Shown piece by piece: positions 56,724-64,000 of a stretch of DNA of 64,000 nt. The stretch is taken from contig OY744468.1 in assembly GCA_963556145.1 (NCBI GenBank), positions 3,286,001 to 3,350,000 of the forward strand, read 5' to 3'. Origin of the DNA: Hygrocybe punicea (Eukaryota > Basidiomycota > Agaricomycetes > Agaricales > Hygrophoraceae). Below the pieces are notes generated by a model. It saw only the letters and a list, made by a program, of their open reading frames with translations. It had not been told where the DNA came from and did not search any database. The translations under genes were made by a program, and so were the position numbers. Position 1 is the stretch's first letter; each line of letters begins with the position of its first letter.

Positions 56724-58847
56724 TGCGGCAGTAGGCCTGTGACACGTCGGACTTGAAGAGTGTGAGGGGGATGTTGCCATGCGCATGCCGGAAGTTGAGT
56801 AGTGCCTGACCCAGATTTTGTAGAGTGTCCAGTTGGGAGCGACGATTGCGGAACGAGAGATGAGCAAGTTCAGTGAGTAAGGACTCGCGCTGTGGTCAAT
56901 GACGAGGCATAGGTTGACAGAGCGTGGTTTTGGGACGGCATGGATTGGCATGCTGTACATACCCGGTAAAAGATCAGAACCGAACAAGGCAGAGAAACAT
57001 CCGAGTGCGATCTCCTTGTCTCGCTGGGACCGAATAAAATCACGTTCTTTGCCTGACTTGGGGGGACAGGAAGACACATCGTAAGTTGTAGGGTAGGAGA
57101 CGGACCATGGCCAGAAACCTTGACAGAGTCCGGTAATGATGGAGACAATGAACGGGCGGTTCGGGTGAGTGGTGAGGAGGGCCGCAAAGGAGGCGACGTG
57201 AATTGGGGTGACTATTTTGAAGAGGTCGGGGTGCTTCAAGATCGTGTCCAGCAATGCATCAGTATATTCGGAGGAAGGCGGTTGTGGAAGAGGGGGATTG
57301 GTTTCGGATGTGAGTGCAGAAGGGTAAGTACCGCTGTCAAGGTTCATCCAAAGAAAATTCCGAAAAAAATGTGGATGGGATGTGCAGACCGAGAGATCAA
57401 GTCTTCGCGGGTGCTCTGCATGACACTGCGGTATGATCAGGTTTCCTGCAGTTTGAACAGACATGGGAGTAACGGCACTGAGCGGACGTTGAGGGGCAAA
57501 CGCCCTTGTTGTAGCGCCTGCAAGGGTCAGACTTCTTGCACGTGGCATGGAGTGCTGGGGCGGCTTGAGTGTCATGACACTGTGAGGGGTTGGAAGCGAG
57601 ATATCCAGTTCCAAAGTCCGACAGATAGGATCATTCCCAGTGAGCAAATGAAGAGAAGTTACTGAGTAGGAGGTCACGTCGAGCAGCGCACTCTGTGCGA
57701 ATTTTCCTGTTGAGCAGGATAATGCGTTCATGGACTGAGGTGTGGGTGCTGTTGAAAAGCTTGAGAATATATTGCTGGTATTCCCCGAGTTCGCGGCTGT
57801 GATGCGGGAAGACCCAAATCGTGGCTTCTGCAGCTTTTGTCCACGCGATGACCCATTCCCCAAGAGTCTTGACTGACTTGATGGGGTTGGAGGATCCAAA
57901 ACGGAGTTCGACTCCATCACCAATCTTCTGTGTGGTTCAGGTGTCATGGGAGACAGAGTGGTGGCTCATAATGACTCTGTCGAGGTTGACGGAATGGCCC
58001 TTGATGAGTGCTGTCCATTTGGACTCGGGGAAGGAAATGTGGCTGGTGGAGTTGAGCTAAGAACTGAGGACATACTTGTAGTCCTTGGAGAACTCGAGTA
58101 GGAGTGACCGAGTTTTCGTGAGTTCCGGGTGCAAGATCGCATCAGCGATGATGGTGGAAACGACCCACAGAAGTGCGGCATCGTCCACTTTCCTGTGTTT
58201 GTGCGAGATCTCCACCTTTGCTGAAGATTCCTGGGAGCGGCATGGTTCCACACATTGTGGAGGGACGGAGGCTGCTCAAGAACTCAAAAAGGGATCGAGT
58301 GATGGTAGTGATGATGATCGCTACAACACTCGGTCTGTGCTACTAAAGGAACTGAACCGTGGGAATCCTAATCACGTGACTGCCCAGGCACATCTACTAC
58401 AACGTGGTGCCGTGTTTCCTGGAGAAGGGGAGCTGGGCCTGTCCAACTCCAATGGGGAGTCATCGACGAGAGGCAGTCTATTAACAGTACCTGCGGATGG
58501 GTGAGATAATTTGTCAAGGATTTCGAGATCAGTTGTGAGGGCTCTACAACCGGGACTGTCATGGTCTCTCGATCTGGGGATCGTATCCGCGAGAGCAAGG
58601 AAAGTTTGTGATCTTGTTTGTGCGCCCCTTCGAAAAGATTCAAGGATGACTTCACATTCTCGGGTGACATCCGTTCGAGCAGAGAAATCCGAACTTGAGG
58701 TTCCTGCAAAGAGATCCGGTGAAGGAGTGGAAGTTTCTCCAGCGAGGTTTTAAGGGATTGATTGCGTCGATGTTTGCATATGGGTGTTAAACGAAGTCCC
58801 TCTTTGGGAAGATCCTCTTTGGGATGACCCTGATACCACATCTTCAC
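56724..58847 (-). pseudogene. DIRS-B gag and RT N-terminal region
   Basis: Gag begins about 58855 (MTSSEDVVSGSSQRGSSQRG), with KVDDAALLWVVSTIIADAIL and LLLEFSKDYKYVLSS near 58230-58060 in changing frames. RT leader and fingers follow at 57300-56750: LLDTILKHPDLFKIVTPIHV, FWPWSVSYPTTYD, LLPGMYSMPIHAVPKP and LCLVIDHSASPYS. The parallel with element A (HPDLFTIVTPIKV, MYSMPIGVVPKP) is clear. Several frameshifts. Confidence 0.65.
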
Positions 58848-58880
58848 TTGAAGTCATAAGACTAATATGATGGAATTTTA

Positions 58881-60985
58881 TTCTAATTGTGAACTTTAGA
58901 GAATAAAAAATAATCTGTAGACCTGGGTGAGTGATTGCATGAGCAATGAAATAAGGAAAACAGAAGATTCTGGGTACGCTACCTGGGTGAGGTGATGTGA
59001 TGAGCAATGAGGAGGGTGAGACAACTCCTATTGCCTGAACACATTTTGAACCTCGACCCGAGATAGGAGAGGTACGCCTGTATTGAGGGATACGGCAAGG
59101 TTCTCGAATGGAGCATGCTAGGTGATAGGTGCTTGAGTGCATGGGGTAGTCACCCTCATCCATTAGACTTGCATAAAAATTATTTTTTAAACTCGATTAA
59201 ATATTGAATTCAACTTGCTACTAAATGCTCTTTAGAATATTGAATTTAAGAAAGCCTTCTTCTCTGCTGAAATTTTGACTTTTATCATCTACAAAAGAAT
59301 TCGCAAAAGTCAGTATTTTTCCAACAATATTGTCAAATGTTTAATTTGAGATTGGTTGGACCTTTAAAAAGTAAATAAAATTCAAACTTTCAGGTCAACT
59401 TTAAATGATGAATTAAATGTAAAATTTAAATATCCACCTAAATGAAATTCAAAATTCAACATTTGGTACTGGGTTTAAAGTGATTGGGCAATCATCACCC
59501 ACTCACTCATTGCCCACTCATCACCCACTCATTGCCCACTCATTGCTCCTTTGACCACTTGTTGTTCAATCACCACCCAATCTCATTGACAAGGGGATGA
59601 TGGAATGATGTTATCGATGTTGGAAATCAGTGGAATGATGTGAGTACTTGGGTTTATGGCAGGAGGTAGAATGAAACATTCTGATGGGGAGCAGTGGCAG
59701 TGCTGTGGTATTTTCTCATGGGATAGCATCACAACCAGAATTTGACTTGTACTAACTTGACAATGGGTGCTGGAGTGGGAGCAATCCGTTGGACAGCCAT
59801 AAAGTTATGTAGGCCAAGTTAAGGAGGCGGAAATGGTTGCGGAGAGAAATGAGGACACGATGGCCATAAAGATGGACTCGGAGGAGGGTGGTATGGAGAT
59901 AGCTATGGACTCCTGCTGAGTTCAATCTATGCCAAGAAGGCCTCCGTTCGCATACTCCATGCGCTCTGTCGCCTAGATATCCACATGGTATGGAGATAGC
60001 TACGGACTTCCGCTGTCTTCTAGATATCCACAATTGAGGCATTTGTTACTGTGATCGACCAGTGCGACTGTGGGAAATGTGTCATGTGCAGCCTGGGTGT
60101 CGAGCATATTCTTGAGCATGCCCATTATCTTCCAACTTTGTGCCTGCTGCCACCATCTTACCAGATGTGAAGATGGGCATGGTTGTCGTCTGGTCAAGTA
60201 TCTGCATGATAAATGCTGCAAAATGCTGCACAATGATGAACCAGGGAAGGTCAACATGCAGACAAATGGCGTGCAAACCTTTAGATTATACTTGGCATTT
60301 CAAGCATGCAATGTGATGGTTTTCAGACCTAGTCGACAATCCAAGTTCAATACTCTGACGATCCCCTCAATAGCAGTGATGTGCTGTTGCTCAAGATACT
60401 GGATTGCAGCTGTGTGGTTGGCTGCTGCTGCAGTGGGGGTGAGGTGACAGTCCAGGCAATCCAAGACTGGACAATCCATTGAGAAATACACCAGAGCTAG
60501 AGGGCAAAGCAAGTCCATGCTGTGATGACAACAGCTTGGCTTGCACTAGATTCTGCTGCTGCTGCTGCTGCTGCTGGAGGGGGACATGTGGCCTTCCAAA
60601 GTTGACTTGATGAGCAGGCAGGGCAAAGGACATGGCGTGAATTTTTTGGACCCCAGCTGTTTCAATTATATATTATTTGTTGGGTCAAGAAGGCAAGTAG
60701 AATGAATAACGTACAAAAGAGGCAGCAGGGCAACATTAATGAGGAAGATATCCCTGGTCTTTCTTACAGCTGTTCACAGTCGATCTCCATATCAACACCT
60801 TATCGAGTAAGAATCCTTTCTTCCAAATGCTCTCATTGAGTTAGCACAGAAATATCATTGTCGGTTGGCAACGGTAAACAACACCACTGCAAGGAACAGG
60901 AGGAAGCTGTTGATGTGGATAATTGGAAATGATTGATGAGGGTGCTCAAAAAGCTTGGGGAAGACGGGATGAGTTCAGAAGAGAG
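58881..60985. other. AT-rich to mixed sequence without a recognised gene
   Basis: 59500-59560 has a short tandem run of CATTGCCCACTCATCACCCA. 60550-60585 is a (CTG)n run giving eight Gln on the minus strand. Frames of up to ~95 codons on the minus strand (59752-60633) have no motif I know. Confidence 0.3.
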
Positions 60986-61028
60986 TGACAATGATGGCGA
61001 GATCGAGATCGTGTAATGTACAAAGGTT

Positions 61029-61346
61029 ATGGAGTGGCGGCGGAATGTGGACAAGGAGCTTCAAATCATTGACAATGAACACCACAGGATTGCAAGAACA
61101 AGATCACAAAGAGGCTCGAATCCAGTTTTCTGGAAACATCATGTTGGCAATAACATCAGCACCCGTGAGCCCATCATTGGACTGCCGGCCTGCTTCTACA
61201 ATGAAAATTGGTTGGCAAAGAAATTGGACCTATATGTCAAACAAACACTCAAGTTGTCCAAGAAAAGGTTCAAATGGAAGGATTTATTGGTAGCACAGGA
61301 CAAATCAAATCAAAGAATATTGTACACAGCAGACTTCCAGCAATAA
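61029..61346 (+). pseudogene. fragment of unnamed mushroom repeat-associated protein
   Basis: The frame MEWRRNVDKELQIIDNEHHR ... ISTREPIIGLPACFYNENWL resembles the end of hypothetical proteins that in mushroom genomes often end with a GLP-NFY--WL motif. About 105 codons, no start context, no known function. Confidence 0.35.
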
Positions 61347-62233
61347 ACAGGAGGCATTCTATGTAGTCTGTGATGACGTTGTGAGCAATGAGGTGAAGAG
61401 GCTGAGAATTGAAGTCGGTGGAGTGGTGGATGGAGTAAGATGTCTTGGCGCTGTCCAACAGATGAAGAATCCCCTCCCCCACACTATTTTGGTTGGTTGT
61501 CAGATGAAATATGCATCAAGACGTAGCAGAGGGACCACTCGGTGGCTGATGTCAAGGCACAGCATAAGGGAGGATGAAGTTTCAGATTCCATGATGCAAG
61601 AGCTGGGGAAGCATTGCAGGTAGTGAGGAAAGCTCTCTATGAATCTATCGCTGAGAGCCTCAAGGGACTGCCAGTGAGATCCATGAAAGCAGGACCAGCT
61701 GTGCCAGGCAGTGAGGAAACATGGAAACACCTGTCTATGACTCAGTTGCGGAGAGGGTATGAGGGTATGAGCGCTAACTTGCACTGGCAGGCCTCCAGAA
61801 ATTGTTGACCCGAAACTCATGGGAAAAGAATCATGTGACCCAACGACCAAACAAGTTGGCATGCTACTTCAACCTGAATTCATCCTTTCATAGTGCAGAG
61901 TACCGATGACATTCCAGATCCCCTCCACCCCACTCAACTGTCCCAAGCTTATCCTGACATGTTTCTGGGTTCCTCACGACACCATTCGACTCCCTATGCC
62001 CTGGTTTGATGCGTATTTTGTTCTAGATGCATCCTCACACCAGGCCACCACATTTTGCCTGCCAGTCAAGCCTTGTCCTGGAAGACAAGATCGGAGTCCT
62101 ATCATCCCTCCATTCTCAAAGTCTAATTCACACCGACACATTTTCGGTCATTCCCATGATATTCCCTGGTGATCTGCTTGTTCACTTGCAAGCTCTATAC
62201 CGGTCATCTCTCTGCCTACTCCCAACCTAGATC

Positions 62234-64000
62234 ATGATGACTGAGCTGCACACTGCCTTCACCATTGATGAATGGGTCATGTCCTCGATCAACACCAAGC
62301 CATTGTCAGCGTTCCCAGTTTTAAATAAGGTGACCGAAAACGTAGCTGTGGGATAACTATGGAAACCGCAATGGGCGAGTGCTGAATTCCCTCAGTTGGG
62401 ATTCATACCTGCAGAGGTATGCTGGGATGGCCCTCTCTTGCAGTGGTTTACCTCCAAGTTTTGTACCATCCCCATCAAACGCGACAGAGGCTTTTACCGG
62501 TTGTCTTCTGTTCATCAACCCAAGTGGTTCCGGTTTGAGACCGTACTCAGATATATTATAGTATCTCTCCTCAACACAACTCCTGAGGCGTTTTTTTCAC
62601 CCGAATTTACTTATTTCCCACTTCCCAACACATTTGGGCACTTGCATTCACACCGTAATGAATTGATGGCACAACGTTGTGCCATCAATTCATGGGACAC
62701 TTTCCTCCCTCTCATGGCAATGTGCTCCCTTGCGATGTCATTCCACTGGTTACCTTTGGGTGATCCTCATTGGGTCAAGATTTTAACGCAAAAGGGGGTG
62801 CACCCAGAATGGGTCAATCAACTCCAGAATTCCATGATTGGCGACCTTTCTGCCCAAGTCCCAGTGGAGGATTGCAAATGGAACATTCACATTCCCTGTT
62901 TTATTCATGCAAAGGTTCCTATATGGCTTCATTTGGGCAACATACACAATTTCCCCAAGTCCTCCCCTTGTAATTATCTCAAGCCCTATTTCCCTAACCA
63001 AGTTGAAATTGAAGCAGTGCTCAAGCTTCAACTTCAACAAATCAAAGCAGAAATGGAGAATCTTTGATGCAACTCCAGACCTAGCCCTACTTGCCAAAAA
63101 CATGGTTACATTCATGTTGTCTCTGATGCTACCCCAAGGGTACTCACAGTCCAGTACCTATGTGGTGAAATTCCTCCCATCGATGATACCCCTGAGCCTA
63201 CACAGGAGGCTCCAGCAGTTCAATATCCAAAGCCTAACCCATATACTCATCAAAAATATGGTGAGTCATGGAAGGAGTTCTTCAAACAAGAATTGGTTCG
63301 GCATATGAGAATGGCTGATAAGGAGGATACAGCTGCAAGAAAATCCAGATTAGATCATCAAAAGAGCAGTGAGAATTTCTCCTGTCCTGGCAAAGGTGGT
63401 GCTAGAGTTTATCGCTGGCAGGAAATTGATGGCTTCCTCATTAGTACAGAGGTATACCACAGGGAAGTAGAAGATATCTGATATGACATTCCAAATGCAC
63501 AAAAACAGTATAATGCTTTCGATCAAGAGTGGGACATTTGTGAGGCATTCGACCCAAATACTCAAGTTGATGACTACGAGGACAACAGAGGGTATGACGA
63601 ACTTATCCCGGAAGACAGTGAGATATTCCATCCAACACCGTGCCTTGTGGGGGAAGCTCCTACTTCATTTTCTCCTGACCAGTGGCATGATGACCTCTTC
63701 TTGGTCAAGAAGTTTCTCATACCGCTGATGCTTCTCCAAAGTTCATGGATTCCCTTGACAACATCCTCTACAATTGATTCGGGTTTGATTGGGAGCCTAC
63801 CAGGAAAAAACATGATCCTGAGCCTGCCCTAGATCTTTGGAGGTTAGTAGTGAACATTGTGCAAGACAGTGTTTCTCAAGTTGACCAGCATTATAAAAAG
63901 CCAATATGGGACTTCATCACTTCTCTGGTCCAAAACTCAGTAGAAAACCTTCCAGCCCTAAACTGGGATATCAACACTTCAAGCCTGTTGCCTTTACATG
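62234..64000 (+). pseudogene. unnamed mushroom repeat-associated ORF, interrupted, runs off window
   Basis: One plus frame is open from ATG 62234 to about 63830 apart from stops near 62352 (TAA), 63065 (TGA) and 63479 (TGA). It includes PEFTYFPLPNTFGHLHSHR, a hydrophobic helix (LPLMAMCSLAMSFHWLPLG), then YGESWKEFFKQELVRHMRM, GGARVYRWQEIDGFLIST and QKQYNAFDQEWDICEAFDP. In a shifted frame near 63745-64000 DSLDNILYN*FGFDWEPTRK follows, where relatives have Arg before FGF. I know this architecture as a repetitive hypothetical family in Agaricomycetes; its function is unknown. Confidence 0.45.

Larger units (their letters stand above)
50019..58880 (-). mobile_element. DIRS-like tyrosine-recombinase retroelement B
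   Basis: On the minus strand: gag region (58847-57400), RT start (57300-56724), RT core (55837-55227), and recombinase C-terminus (50255-50019). It is interrupted by a hAT-like element (55707-56723) and by hairpin-ended element H7 (50271-55226). RNase H and the front of the recombinase are deleted. Inert. Confidence 0.75.

Noticed and set aside
57120..57665. 181-codon plus-strand ORF
   Set aside because: Shadow of the DIRS-B coding region on the minus strand.

Overview
The window reads as a transposon-saturated stretch of a filamentous fungus, most probably a mushroom-type basidiomycete (Agaricomycetes). The reasons are very short GT-AG introns (about 47-65 nt), a small island of ordinary eukaryotic genes, and the mixture of Ty3/Gypsy, DIRS-like tyrosine-recombinase retroelements, KDZ-associated, pogo, Tc1/mariner, hAT-like and rolling-circle-like elements that I associate with that group. 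All family calls come from reading translated sequence; no database search was possible.

Layout. 192-2027 (-): two-exon Myb/SANT-like repeat-associated gene. 2188-4407: a complete LTR followed by an inverted copy of its first 311 bp. 4408-5870: unrecognised degraded gene material. 5950-19870 (-): a Ty3/Gypsy element (gag-protease, two acidic Ser/Pro-rich ORFs, RT, RNase H, integrase) broken by two insertions of a second repeat family and by a nonsense codon; its 5' LTR is fused head to head with another LTR at 19870/19871. 21571-22450: tail of a ferric-reductase-like gene cut off by that LTR. 23056-25260 (+): pogo-like transposase. 25590-32910: mosaic of a TG/CA-bounded repeat, rolling-circle-like copies, a hAT-like element with CAG-rich core and a DUF6698-like fragment. 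32911-34766: repeats, no gene.

34767-39314 is the only clear host island: ARPC2 (-), eIF4B (+) and a cyclophilin (-). ARPC2 and eIF4B are divergent with about 80 bp between start codons; eIF4B and the cyclophilin converge. Their exon-intron structures can be resolved with consistent reading phase.

39568-45022: a Tc1/mariner element with 80-bp inverted repeats carrying two opposed genes, a transposase and an accessory protein, the latter split by a 2.7-kb rolling-circle-like insertion. 45436-49530 (+) and 50019-58880 (-): two degenerate DIRS-like retroelements; the second contains a hAT-like element and a 4.96-kb rolling-circle-like copy that itself contains a KDZ-like element that contains another hAT-like element. 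59160-64000: low-gene sequence, then two fragments of unnamed repeat-associated gene families running off the end.

Most notable is one repeat family (at least six copies) with a hairpin at each end. It inserts without target duplication, so that deleting two copies restores host reading frames. One copy carries the end of a PIF1-type helicase fused to a ubiquitin-protease-like domain. I interpret it as a Helitron-like rolling-circle family.
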